Origin: CAYGZQ01 sp964354375 [NCBI: uncultured Planctomycetota bacterium]
GTDB taxonomy: Bacteria > JAJVIF01 > JAPKYR01
Reading direction: 5' to 3'
DNA: 64,000 nucleotides
Assembly: GCA_964354375.1 (NCBI GenBank)
Contig: CAYGZQ010000004.1
Coordinates: forward strand, 45,497-109,496
Shown here: positions 52,103 to 60,414 of the stretch, piece by piece
How the letters are laid out: each line of letters begins with the position of its first letter
How positions within the stretch are numbered: position 1 is the first letter of the stretch
The notes under the pieces: generated by a model
Seen by the model: only the letters and a program-made list of their open reading frames with translations
What the model was told of the DNA's origin: nothing
Databases searched by the model: none
Translations under genes and position numbers: made by a program

Positions 52103-52978
52103 ATGATTGACCAAGTAAGAAATCTCTGGAAATACCGCGAGATGATATGGAATCTCGTGGTCCGGGACCTCAAGGTGAAGTACAAGGGCTCCGCGCTTGG
52201 GTTCCTGTGGAGTTTTCTGAACCCGCTCATCCTGATGAGTCTTTACTGGATTATCTTCACCAAGCTCGCGCCGGATATGAAAGAGCGCATGCCCACGATT
52301 GAGGTCGGAGCCAAGGAGGTAGCGGTCAACTACGGCATTTTTCTCATCGCCAGCATGTGGCCGTGGATGGCGTTCCAGGGCGGGGTCGCGAAATCCGCCC
52401 CCACCTTTATCCTCAATAGCGGCTTGATCAAGAAGGTCTACTTCCCGCGCGAGGTCCTGCCGATAGCCACGGTCTTAAGCGAGTTCGTCAATTTCCTCTT
52501 CGGCATCGCGATCTTCCTCGTCATCCTTCTGATTGCGCGCTACCAGCCGAGCGTAGGCATCCTGTATTTCCCCGTCATGATCTATATCCTCTTCTGCTTC
52601 ACTCTCGGATGCGCGCTGCTGGTCAGCGTGATGGACGTCTTCTACCGCGACACGGAGCAGATTCTGAACAGCTTTCTCACTATTCTGTTTTTCGCGACGC
52701 CGATTATTTATTCGGTCGAGCTGGTCCGACGCAAACTGCTCGGGACTTACATCGATATGAACCCCTTCAAGATCTGGCGAAACCAGGTGCTGTCGGATGT
52801 GTACTTCGCGAATCCTCTTGCGTGGATAGTCCCCTACACTCGCTATTCTCTCCTCGGGACATGGGACCTGATCGCGCCGTGGATTGTCCTCGTAATGATC
52901 GTCGGATCGACCCTTTTCCTGATGTTTGCCTACTGGCGTTTCAAGGCGATCGAGCATCGGATAGTGGAGGAGGTCTAG
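52103..52978 (+). CDS. ABC-2 type polysaccharide export permease (KpsM/TagG/Wzm)
   Basis: 291 residues from ATG 52103 (alternative ATG 52079 lies at the -10). The family start NLVVRDLKVKYKGSALGFLWSFLNPL is followed by about six transmembrane helices (LILMSLYWIIFTKLA, FLFGIAIFLVILLIA, MIYILFCFTLGCALLV, ILFFATPIIYSVELV and ILVLVMIVG-like at the end). Such permeases move lipid-linked polymers across the inner membrane with an ATPase (Wzt/KpsT/TagH). No such ATPase lies next to it; downstream is a repeat and a DUF169 gene. The partner may be elsewhere. Confidence 0.88.
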   Translation: MIDQVRNLWKYREMIWNLVVRDLKVKYKGSALGFLWSFLNPLILMSLYWIIFTKLAPDMKERMPTIEVGAKEVAVNYGIFLIASMWPWMAFQGGVAKSAPTFILNSGLIKKVYFPREVLPIATVLSEFVNFLFGIAIFLVILLIARYQPSVGILYFPVMIYILFCFTLGCALLVSVMDVFYRDTEQILNSFLTILFFATPIIYSVELVRRKLLGTYIDMNPFKIWRNQVLSDVYFANPLAWIVPYTRYSLLGTWDLIAPWIVLVMIVGSTLFLMFAYWRFKAIEHRIVEEV

Positions 52979-53049
52979 GACGCCGGTTGTATCAAAGGCC
53001 CGACCGTCAGGGAGGGCGTCGGATACGGGGGGAGAATTGCAGAGATCCC

Positions 53050-53140
53050 GTGGCGCCCATACGTTCGCACCGAGTCTTCGAGGGGCGGACGGATGGGTGT
53101 CTCACCCATCTGCCCGCCGGAGCGGGCATATGGGCGCCAC
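53050..53140. repeat. Compound palindrome between the permease and DUF169 genes
   Basis: Outer 12-bp perfect inverted repeats (gtggcgcccata 53050-53061 / tatgggcgccac 53129-53140) enclose two smaller hairpins: gatgggtg..cacccatc (53092-53110) and tgcccgccggagcgggca (53111-53128). A cruciform-like REP. Confidence 0.75.
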
Positions 53141-53197
53141 GAACGCTGGACCCTTGGCGAACCGTAGAATCTACCTTGTATGAAACAGGAGTTTCCC

Positions 53198-53917
53198 ATG
53201 CAACCCGATCCGACAAACCTCCTCTACCGACTCGACATCACGACTCCTCTTATCGGATTCTACGATGCCCCCGATCCGAAGCCGTTCCAGCCCTTGATCG
53301 ACGAAACAAAGAGCGGCTGCGTATTCGATCATGTCCAGAAATGGTACCAGGGGAAGACGCTCCACCTCACTGCGGAGAAGCACGGATGTCGCGGAGCGGG
53401 AAGGTCGATCTGCGGGGTTGAGTCGTTCCCGGCGGAACAGCTCGTCGACTTCCTCGTCGACAAAGAGGGTCTCAAGGCGTCGAAAGAACTCATGCTGGAA
53501 TGGGTGAAGCACTCCCGGCCATACAAACCGATCCACGGTCACATTCTCATCGGACCGCTGAAGCCGGGACAGGAGGAGTATCTGAGAACGGTCACGTTTA
53601 TCGTCAATCCGGACCAGATAAGCGCGCTTATGACCGGTGCGCAATATTTTTCGCACCCGACCGACGCCCCACCGGTTGTCTCCAAGTTCGGGTCGGGATG
53701 CTCACTTCTGGTCGCCTTCGACAATCTCGATATCCCCCAGGCGCTCATCGGCGCGACCGACACCGCCATGCGCGAGAATCTTGAGCCCGATCAGCTCCTC
53801 TTTACCGTCACGAAGCCGATGTTCAAACGGCTATGCGAGCTTGACGAGAACAGCTTCCTCTACAAGAGCTTCTGGACCGGCCTCAGGAAAGCGCGCGGAC
53901 TTCCCGACCTTCGCTGA
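53198..53917 (+). CDS. DUF169 family protein
   Basis: 239 residues from ATG 53198 with AGGAG about 6 bases upstream; the ATG at 53180 has no SD. DUF169 is marked by SGCVFDHVQKWYQGKTLHL, the Cys-bearing GCRGAGRSICGVE, and later GSGCSLLVAFDNLDIPQALIG. The family, roughly 230-250 residues, occurs in anaerobes and archaea; its role is unknown, though its Cys residues hint at metal or cofactor binding. No neighbours suggest a pathway. Confidence 0.85.
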   Translation: MQPDPTNLLYRLDITTPLIGFYDAPDPKPFQPLIDETKSGCVFDHVQKWYQGKTLHLTAEKHGCRGAGRSICGVESFPAEQLVDFLVDKEGLKASKELMLEWVKHSRPYKPIHGHILIGPLKPGQEEYLRTVTFIVNPDQISALMTGAQYFSHPTDAPPVVSKFGSGCSLLVAFDNLDIPQALIGATDTAMRENLEPDQLLFTVTKPMFKRLCELDENSFLYKSFWTGLRKARGLPDLR

Positions 53918-53950
53918 TTGAGAGCATGCCGTGCCCCTGCGATTTTTGAC

Positions 53951-53976
53951 GAAAAAAACCGCGGGTTCTCCGCGGG
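53951..53976 (-). terminator. Terminator of the minus-strand small gene
   Basis: ccgcgg (53959-53964) pairs with ccgcgg (53970-53975). The adjacent A-run (53952-53958) gives a T-tract on the minus strand. Confidence 0.75.
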
Positions 53977-54003
53977 ATTCCCGGCCGCTCAATTGGACCG
54001 ATC

Positions 54004-54291
54004 CTATGCTTCGACGTCGATGATCTGGCCCGGGCTCAACTCGTTTCTCTTCTTGACCTTCTCGATGTCCTCCGGCGTTATCACCCTCGGCGGCGCAACG
54101 GGAAGCGGCGCCTCGACCGGCTTTTCCTTCTCTTCGTTCTCCTCATGTTCCTTGTTTTCCGCGAACTCGAACAACTGCTGAAACTGCTGTCCGCCGCCCG
54201 CTTCGCCTTCGCGCTTCTGAACCTTGCGGATGTTCTCCATCCGCTGAGTGAGGAGAGTATCGCGTCCGTCATGAATCTCGTTTACGCCCAT
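54004..54291 (-). CDS. Small, highly charged protein of unknown function
   Basis: 95 residues starting at ATG 54291 with an excellent SD (GGGAGGTGA, 4 bases before). Composition is dominated by Glu and Lys (FAENKEHEENEEKEKPVEA), then a Pro/Val linker, and it ends with EDIEKVKKRNELSPGQIIDVEA, which may be a short structured or binding tail. No signal or membrane segment. The strong SD, an extended -10 promoter upstream and a terminator downstream argue it is real and expressed on its own. The function is unknown. Confidence 0.75.
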   Translation of the reverse strand: MGVNEIHDGRDTLLTQRMENIRKVQKREGEAGGGQQFQQLFEFAENKEHEENEEKEKPVEAPLPVAPPRVITPEDIEKVKKRNELSPGQIIDVEA

Positions 54292-54384
54292 ACTATCACC
54301 TCCCTCACCGCTCTTCCCGGGTCAGATGGTTGTTTGACCTCCGATTCGAAGGATTCGAAAGCCGAAAACTCCCTACCCAGGCTA

Positions 54385-54390
54385 ATTATA
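54385..54390 (-). promoter_or_regulatory. Extended -10 promoter of the small charged-protein gene
   Basis: TGaTATAAT on the minus strand, giving a leader of about 87 nt. Confidence 0.6.
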
Positions 54391-54473
54391 TCACTCCCAC
54401 AGTAATTATCGGCTCTCCGGGGGCATTTCTTGATGCTCAGGCAGGCCGGAAAGCCTGCCCCACAAAGCGGCTT

Positions 54474-55970
54474 TCACTCGCAGCCACCGCCGAAGCGGAC
54501 ATCCGGCTTGCGTGCGGCCAGGACATCATCGAGACGCCTGACGGGGGTGAAATGCGGCGCATCGTGCAGCCACCCGGGATCGGTCCGTGCCTTCTCCACT
54601 ATCGACTTAAGGACGTCGGCGAAATGATCCAGCGTCTCCTTTGACTCGGTCTCCGTCGGCTCAATCATGATGGCTTCCTTGACGATCAGAGGAAAATATA
54701 TCGTCGGAGGATGCACCCTGTAGTCGAGGAGCGTCTTGGCGATATCGAGAGTGTGCACGCCGGTCTCTTTCGCGAGCTTCTCGCCGCTCGCCACAAACTC
54801 GTGCATGCATGTCCGGTTGTACGGCACGTCCAGGAACTTCGACACCTTCGCCCTGAGGTAATTCGCATTGAGCACCGCGATCTGGCTCGCCCTCCTCAGT
54901 CCCGCGGCCCCAAGCATCCTGAGGAACGTGTACGCGCGAATCATCACCAGAAAATTGCCGTAATACAGCTTCATCCGGCCGATCGACTGAGGCATGTCGG
55001 CCCATTCGAGCACACCGTCCTCGCGCTCCACGATTCGCGGGTTGGGAAGGAACGGCTCCAGGTGTTGCTTTACGCCGACAGGTCCAGCCCCCGGACCTCC
55101 CCCGCCGTGCGGCGTCGAAAACGACTTGTGCAAATTCAGGTGTATCACATCGAAGCCCATGTCGCCCGGACGTGCGATCTCGGCGATCGCGTTCGCGTTC
55201 GCGCCGTCATAATAAAGCTGCCCTCCCGCCTCGTGGACCAGCTTTGCGATTTTCGTCACATCCTCCTCGAACAACCCGAGCGTGTTCGGGTTTGTCATCA
55301 TGATCCCGGCCGTGTTCTGCGACAGCTTGCTCTTCAGTGATTCGACATCAACAAGCCCGCGGTCGTTCGACTTGACCTCCACCACCCTGAACCCCCCCAT
55401 CGCAGCCGATGCCGGGTTGGTGCCGTGAGCGCTGTCGGGGATCAGCATCTCTCTTCTGTTATCCTGCCCTTTGGACCTGAGGTATTTCTTGATGATCAGA
55501 AGCCCGGTGAATTCGCCGTGAGCGCCCGCAGCCGGCTGCAGCGTGAACGCGTCCATCCCGAATATCCGGCTCAGCCAATCCTCCAGCGACCGCATCATCA
55601 TCAGCGCTCCCTGGCATTCCTCCACCTCCTGGTATGGATGCAGGTCGGTGAATCCCGGCAGATTCGACGTGAGGTCGTTTATCTTCGGGTTGTACTTCAT
55701 CGTGCAGCTTCCCAGCGGGTAGAAACCGTTGTCCACCCCGAAATTGCGGTTGGAGAGTCCGATGAAATGACGCACCAGGTCAATCTCACAGACCTCAGGG
55801 AGGCTTGGGGGAACGTCACGAAGGCACCCTTCCATCTGCGACTCATCAAAAATCGAGTCGTCCGGAGGCCTGAGGCAAATCCGGCCTTCTTTCGACTTCT
55901 CGAATATGGTCGGGAACTCAGGATGGAGGCTTCGAATTTCGGCCGACGTGTCAACGCTCTTTGCTGTCAT
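54474..55970 (-). CDS. gcvPB: Glycine dehydrogenase (decarboxylating) subunit 2
   Basis: 498 residues. It forms the PLP-bearing half of the split P-protein of the glycine cleavage system, which decarboxylates glycine and loads the aminomethyl group on GcvH. The PLP Lys is K282 in HLNLHKSFSTPHGGGGPG. NGFYPLGSCTMKYNPK, LQPAAGAHGEFTG and DSAHGTNPASA are family blocks. AAGGA stands seven bases before the ATG, and 20 bp separate it from gcvPA. gcvT, gcvH and lpd are not in the window. Confidence 0.96.
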   Translation of the reverse strand: MTAKSVDTSAEIRSLHPEFPTIFEKSKEGRICLRPPDDSIFDESQMEGCLRDVPPSLPEVCEIDLVRHFIGLSNRNFGVDNGFYPLGSCTMKYNPKINDLTSNLPGFTDLHPYQEVEECQGALMMMRSLEDWLSRIFGMDAFTLQPAAGAHGEFTGLLIIKKYLRSKGQDNRREMLIPDSAHGTNPASAAMGGFRVVEVKSNDRGLVDVESLKSKLSQNTAGIMMTNPNTLGLFEEDVTKIAKLVHEAGGQLYYDGANANAIAEIARPGDMGFDVIHLNLHKSFSTPHGGGGPGAGPVGVKQHLEPFLPNPRIVEREDGVLEWADMPQSIGRMKLYYGNFLVMIRAYTFLRMLGAAGLRRASQIAVLNANYLRAKVSKFLDVPYNRTCMHEFVASGEKLAKETGVHTLDIAKTLLDYRVHPPTIYFPLIVKEAIMIEPTETESKETLDHFADVLKSIVEKARTDPGWLHDAPHFTPVRRLDDVLAARKPDVRFGGGCE

Positions 55971-55990
55971 AATTCAATCCTTCTTGCTGT

Positions 55991-57358
55991 TCATCTACCG
56001 ATCGCGGCGAGGGCGTCCACGAGAGCATCGATCTGCTCGATCGTGTTTTCGTCGCTGATGCCCACAAGCATGTTCTCGGCGGGCTCGCCCCATCTTTCGA
56101 GAGGAAGGCCTCCCAGAATTCCCTCCTCCTTCAACGCGTCGTTGATTTCCACGGCGGGCGAAGGACATCGGATCGCGAACTCGTGGAAATGCGGGACGTC
56201 CGGATGCACGAGCTCGCATTCCGTTCTCTCGCTGATGGCCCTTTTCGCGTACTGGGTGAGCCCCATGATTCGCCGTGCCAGTTTCGAAAGCCCCACCTTG
56301 CCGTAGTACGCCAGGTACACTGCCGCCGCCAGCGCACACAGCGCCTGGTTGGAGCAGATGTTCGACGTCGCCCGCTCTCTTCGTATGTGCTGCTCCCTGG
56401 CCTGCAGAGTGAGCACGTATCCCGTCCGGCCATCGACATCCACCGTTTTCCCGCTGAGACGTCCCGGCACTTTCCTGATGAGATCGACCTTTGCAGTGAA
56501 AATGCCCAGGTGCGGACCGCCATAGCTCATCGGCATCCCCAAAGGTTGTCCCTCAGCCACCGCGATATCGAAACCCAGCGCTCCCGGCGGTTTGATCGCG
56601 GCGCACGCGACGGCGTTTGTCACCGCAACCGCCAGAGCGCCCTTCTCATGGACCGCCTGCGTGAGCTTCGGAAGGCCGCGGTCCGAGAGGTCCTCAATCA
56701 CGCCGTGACGGGTCGGGTACTGGATGAAAACTGCCGCGACATCCCCACCAAGCTCTTTTGCCAGGCCCTCCGGATCGATACGGCCGTCCGCATTCATCGG
56801 AAGGTCCACCCAGTCCATTTCCAGCCCGATGTTGTACGTCTTCATCACTTCGACGATCTCGGGATGAAGGGTTTGGCTGACCAGCACCCTGGTGCGTTTC
56901 CCCCGATGGAAATCTCTTGCGACAACGAGCGCGTCCGCCGCGGCCGTACCGGTGTCGTAGGATGAGGCGTTGGCGAGGTCCATGCCGAGAAGCTCCGACA
57001 CCATCGTCTGGTATTCATAGATGGCCTGGAGCATCCCCTGGCTGATCTCGGCCTGGTACGGCGTGTAGGAAGTGATGAACTCGCTCCGGCTGAGGATTGC
57101 CTGGATCACCGCCGGGCGATACATCCGCATGGGTCCGCCCCCCAGGAAACACGCCTCGCCCACGAGGGGCATGTTCTGTTCCGCAAGCGTGTAGAGATCG
57201 TAGAACGCCTCCTGCTCGGAGGCGGCCTCGGGAAGCTCGTCCAGTTCCTTAACCCGAATCTCCGAAGGTATGCTTGAGAACAGGTCCTCGATCTTCTCAA
57301 CGCCGATCTCCCTGAGCATCTGACGGATATCGGCCTGGGTGTGCGGCACGAAGGGCAT
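55991..57358 (-). CDS. gcvPA: Glycine dehydrogenase (decarboxylating) subunit 1
   Basis: 455 residues. It is the partner of GcvPB in the two-subunit P-protein. The N-terminus MPFVPHTQADIRQMLREIGV is typical, followed by AYTPYQAEISQGMLQAIYE-like sequence (here FITSYTPYQAEISQG), SSYDTGTAAADALVVA and ALTLQAREQHIRRERATSN-type sequence (VLTLQAREQHIRRERAT). A GGGAGGTGG SD is correctly spaced. A TACAAT box (57410-57405, minus) may serve as promoter. I looked for a glycine riboswitch in the leader and found none. Confidence 0.96.
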   Translation of the reverse strand: MPFVPHTQADIRQMLREIGVEKIEDLFSSIPSEIRVKELDELPEAASEQEAFYDLYTLAEQNMPLVGEACFLGGGPMRMYRPAVIQAILSRSEFITSYTPYQAEISQGMLQAIYEYQTMVSELLGMDLANASSYDTGTAAADALVVARDFHRGKRTRVLVSQTLHPEIVEVMKTYNIGLEMDWVDLPMNADGRIDPEGLAKELGGDVAAVFIQYPTRHGVIEDLSDRGLPKLTQAVHEKGALAVAVTNAVACAAIKPPGALGFDIAVAEGQPLGMPMSYGGPHLGIFTAKVDLIRKVPGRLSGKTVDVDGRTGYVLTLQAREQHIRRERATSNICSNQALCALAAAVYLAYYGKVGLSKLARRIMGLTQYAKRAISERTECELVHPDVPHFHEFAIRCPSPAVEINDALKEEGILGGLPLERWGEPAENMLVGISDENTIEQIDALVDALAAIGR

Positions 57359-57580
57359 GTAACCACCTCCCGCAATCGCTGCGGGTTGATCTTAGGGAGT
57401 GGTATTGTAGCACCAGGATATTCCGTTCGCATCCGGGAAGATGCCGCCTGGAAAGGCGGCGGACCCGGTCCGGATCAATTGCCGGATGCAGCCCCGAAAC
57501 CTATTGCCAAACACATACCGTTCCTGTAACATAGGATGGTTCCGGTTGATGAAGTCCCCTTTCTGAAGGGACCGACGATA
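57359..57580. other. Divergent control region between gcvPA and the NurA-like gene
   Basis: It holds the gcvPA SD, a small hairpin (cccgcaatcgctgcggg, 57370-57386), a minus-strand TACAAT (57405-57410) and an inverted repeat (gatgccgcctggaaaggcggc, 57440-57460). No riboswitch core is recognised. Confidence 0.5.
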
Positions 57581-58552
57581 ATGCAGAATGTTCTACCCCT
57601 GATCAGAGGCTTCCTCGCTGAGATCGGCGGCCGCATCTCGCCCGAGGCCACCATCGAAGAGGAGCACTACCATCTGCCTCCCGCAGAGCCGAGGATGGCG
57701 CCGGGAAAATTCTTCGAGATCCCGGCCAAGCCCAGCCGTCCGGTGGGGCTCCAGCTTTTCCAGACCGGGCGGAGCCGCACGTTTCTCATCGCGAAGATCG
57801 TGACCGAGAACGATGTCCGTCCCGTCCACTACGCGAGCGTGGCGAGCGCAATCCTCAGCCGTCGCGACGGGTACCTCAGCCCCTACACTCGCCCCCTGAC
57901 CGCCGACATAATACTCCTGGACCTTTCCGGGCTTGACGAGCAGGACACTGTCGAGCGTTATCGCGAGGGCATCGAGATCATCGACACGAAGCCCGATGAA
58001 GCGGGCTACAAGTCCCGCCGGCTTGCGGCAATCAGGGAAGCCGCCAGGGTGCAGCACGAGATGATGGAGGAAGGGCTGATAGCTCTGCACGAGGGCCGGG
58101 AGCCGGGGGTGCTCATTGTCGTGGACGGCAGCCTGTCGAACATCGAAGGCGCCGCCGGCATGCCGGGAATAATCGGACTTGTGCGGGCCGACTCCGACGC
58201 CCTCGGCGAAGGAAGCTCCGTTCTGGAATGTCCGTTCGGAGCGAGAAGCGGCCTCGACCAGGTCGGCTATCCCCCGGCGTTCTACATGCGGCTGAGGGAC
58301 GCAAGCGGCTATAACCCCGACTTCGGACTCGTGCGGGTGGAGCTCGGGCTCAATCCCGACGGCGGACCCGCCGACGAGACCTGGGCTTCCGACGTGGCAT
58401 GCCTTGTTCTGACCGAGCGTTTCCCCGTCGACCTCTCCATCGAGGGCTGGGACAAGACGATCTTCTCCCTGCTTCATGCAGGTAAATATATAGACACCCT
58501 GATTCCAAATCCCAGGGTTGTTACCACCTACTTCGGAAGGAGCACCGCCTAG
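57581..58552 (+). CDS. NurA-like nuclease partner of HerA
   Basis: 323 residues from ATG 57581, which has GAAGGGA nine bases before; the ATG at 57536 lacks an SD. NurA is a 5'-3' nuclease of RNase H-like fold that works with HerA to trim DNA ends. The key Asp is in the VLIVVDGSLSN strand (residue 182), with a C-terminal block DVACLVLTERFPVDLS and a helix with LLHAGKYIDTLIPN. The N-terminal ~60 residues are unlike most NurA. The stop is 2 bp before the herA-like ATG. The assignment rests on this pairing plus the DGS motif, so the nuclease activity is inferred. Confidence 0.7.
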   Translation: MQNVLPLIRGFLAEIGGRISPEATIEEEHYHLPPAEPRMAPGKFFEIPAKPSRPVGLQLFQTGRSRTFLIAKIVTENDVRPVHYASVASAILSRRDGYLSPYTRPLTADIILLDLSGLDEQDTVERYREGIEIIDTKPDEAGYKSRRLAAIREAARVQHEMMEEGLIALHEGREPGVLIVVDGSLSNIEGAAGMPGIIGLVRADSDALGEGSSVLECPFGARSGLDQVGYPPAFYMRLRDASGYNPDFGLVRVELGLNPDGGPADETWASDVACLVLTERFPVDLSIEGWDKTIFSLLHAGKYIDTLIPNPRVVTTYFGRSTA

Positions 58553-58554
58553 CC

Positions 58555-60327
58555 ATGATTACCGAGGCAAATGGAAAGTATCTGAACCTCCTGGAAGGAG
58601 TGCTCGGACGAACGGTCTCGACACCCAACTACCCGAACACTACGGCCGAGTTCTATTTCTGGATAAGCAAGGAAGCCAAAACCGTCGAGCTTGGTAACCT
58701 GATGGCCGCGGTGGCGCCCGACGGGACGATCACGTTCGGAACCATCATTGCGATGCACGCCATGATGGACATGGAGAACTTCCACACCGACTACATCAGT
58801 CACGATTTCGGCTCTCCCGAGGTCGAGCCCCCCACCGAAATCAACGAGGTCATCATCTGCAAGGTCGAGATCATCATCAACACCTCCAACCGCGTCAGAC
58901 CCGTCGAGAGATCGGAAGTCTATTTCGCGAGCCCGACGGGTATCGAGTACGCGCTGGGAATGGACCAGTACAAGGGCGACGACAAGGGCATCCCGGTCGG
59001 CGTGTTCGAGAACGGCGACGGCGAGATGACTCCCCTTCTGATCGATGAGAGCTTCCTGCTCGGTCCCGAAGGCGCCCATCTCAATATCTCCGGCATATCC
59101 GGTCTCGCCACGAAGACCTCCATGGTTGAGTTCGCCCTGAAATCTATATTCGAGTACTGCGGACAGCAGCGCGGACGAAAGATCGCGGTCGTCGTCTTCA
59201 ACGTCAAGGGCAAGGACCTCCTCTACTTCGACAAGCCCAACCCGTTCCTCTGGGAGGACACCCCGCTGGCGATCAAGTCCCGCCAGATGTACGACCTCAT
59301 CGGCATCGATCCCGAGCCGTTCCACGATGTCAGGATCTTCGCCCCCTGGGAGCGCAGAAGCCCCGCAAGGGTCAAGTCGATCCGCAAAGACGGCAAGGTC
59401 GAGCCTTTCGTGTGGGACATTGGAGAGATCCAGGACGATATCGAGCAGCTGTTTGACCGATCGAGCTGGGACGACTCGATCGAGGCAGTCTGGGTCGACA
59501 TCCAGGCCGTCCTCGAAAAGCAGGACATCAGGGACTACGACAGCCTCATGGGCTGGCTGGCCGAGGAGCGCCGCGCCACCTACGACCCCCGTCACACGAA
59601 CTGGCACGGCCACCCCAAACACATATTCTATAAGTGCGTCAAGAATCTCTCGAGCCTGCGCGGGTTCTATGACGGTCTGGTCGCGGTAGACGGCGCCAAG
59701 CCCATTGACCTTCCGCTGCAGGAGCTGAAGAACGGCTCGGTATTCGTCATCGACCTCCAGCAGCTCGACGAGCGCGGGCAGAGACTCGTCTTCAACAAGG
59801 TGCTCAAGAAACTGCAGAGACTGCTCGAGGAAAAGCGCATCGGGTCCGAGTTCGACAACATAATCACCTTCGTCGACGAGCTCAATAAATTCGCCCCCAG
59901 GGTGCGCGAGGGCGGCAAGGAGCACATCCGAGCCGATTTGATCGACATCGCCGCGCGAGGCCGCTCCCTCGGTCTGACCCTCTTCGGCGTCGAGCAGTTT
60001 GCGTCCGAAGTGGACAAGCAGATCGTCGACAACTCGGCCACCATAATGTATGGACGCACCGGGTACGCGGAGCTGAAGGACGCGATCTACGGTTGGCTCA
60101 CGCCCGAGATGAAGGCCCGCCTGGGCACCGTCCCGCGCGGAACCATCCTCATGAAGCACGCGAAATTCACCCAGGCGTTGTTCTTCAGGTTCCCGCTCCC
60201 CGCATGCATCCCCGGCGACCTTTACATCCCCGCCGAGGACGAGGACATCACGCGGTTCGCGGAGGAAGAAGACCTCAGCGCCCAGACCGCTTTCAGTCAG
60301 TCGGAGGGTCGCGAGTTCGACTTCTAA
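58555..60327 (+). CDS. herA: HerA-like hexameric DNA-translocating ATPase
   Basis: 590 residues. An N-terminal HAS-barrel-like beta region is followed by a RecA/FtsK-type ATPase. The Walker A equivalent is GISGLATKTS (180-189): Lys187 and Thr188 are kept, but the usual second Gly before the Lys is Thr186. Walker B is IITFVDELNKFAP (Asp441-Glu442), and arginine-finger-type RSLGLTLFGVEQFAS follows. HerA forms a hexameric motor that feeds DNA to NurA; pairs are known in archaeal end resection and in bacterial defence modules. Only the NurA-like gene accompanies it here. A bidirectional terminator follows. Confidence 0.88.
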   Translation: MITEANGKYLNLLEGVLGRTVSTPNYPNTTAEFYFWISKEAKTVELGNLMAAVAPDGTITFGTIIAMHAMMDMENFHTDYISHDFGSPEVEPPTEINEVIICKVEIIINTSNRVRPVERSEVYFASPTGIEYALGMDQYKGDDKGIPVGVFENGDGEMTPLLIDESFLLGPEGAHLNISGISGLATKTSMVEFALKSIFEYCGQQRGRKIAVVVFNVKGKDLLYFDKPNPFLWEDTPLAIKSRQMYDLIGIDPEPFHDVRIFAPWERRSPARVKSIRKDGKVEPFVWDIGEIQDDIEQLFDRSSWDDSIEAVWVDIQAVLEKQDIRDYDSLMGWLAEERRATYDPRHTNWHGHPKHIFYKCVKNLSSLRGFYDGLVAVDGAKPIDLPLQELKNGSVFVIDLQQLDERGQRLVFNKVLKKLQRLLEEKRIGSEFDNIITFVDELNKFAPRVREGGKEHIRADLIDIAARGRSLGLTLFGVEQFASEVDKQIVDNSATIMYGRTGYAELKDAIYGWLTPEMKARLGTVPRGTILMKHAKFTQALFFRFPLPACIPGDLYIPAEDEDITRFAEEEDLSAQTAFSQSEGREFDF

Positions 60328-60356
60328 ACGCCGGAATCTATCAGGAAAAAAATAAC

Positions 60357-60381
60357 GCCACCTCTCCAGAGGTGGCTTTTT
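60357..60381. terminator. Bidirectional intrinsic terminator
   Basis: gccacctct (60357-60365) pairs with agaggtggc (60368-60376), then TTTTT. An A-run precedes it, serving the convergent RraA-like gene. Confidence 0.9.
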
Positions 60382-60414
60382 CTGTAACGCGCATTGCAGC
60401 CCGATTCGGATCCC

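Noticed and set aside
57359-57535. Glycine riboswitch before gcvPA
   Set aside because: No conserved riboswitch core or tandem aptamer layout was recognised in the leader.
58549-60159. 536-residue frame on the minus strand inside herA
   Set aside because: Shadow of a strong coding gene with clear Walker motifs; composition is typical of antisense frames.
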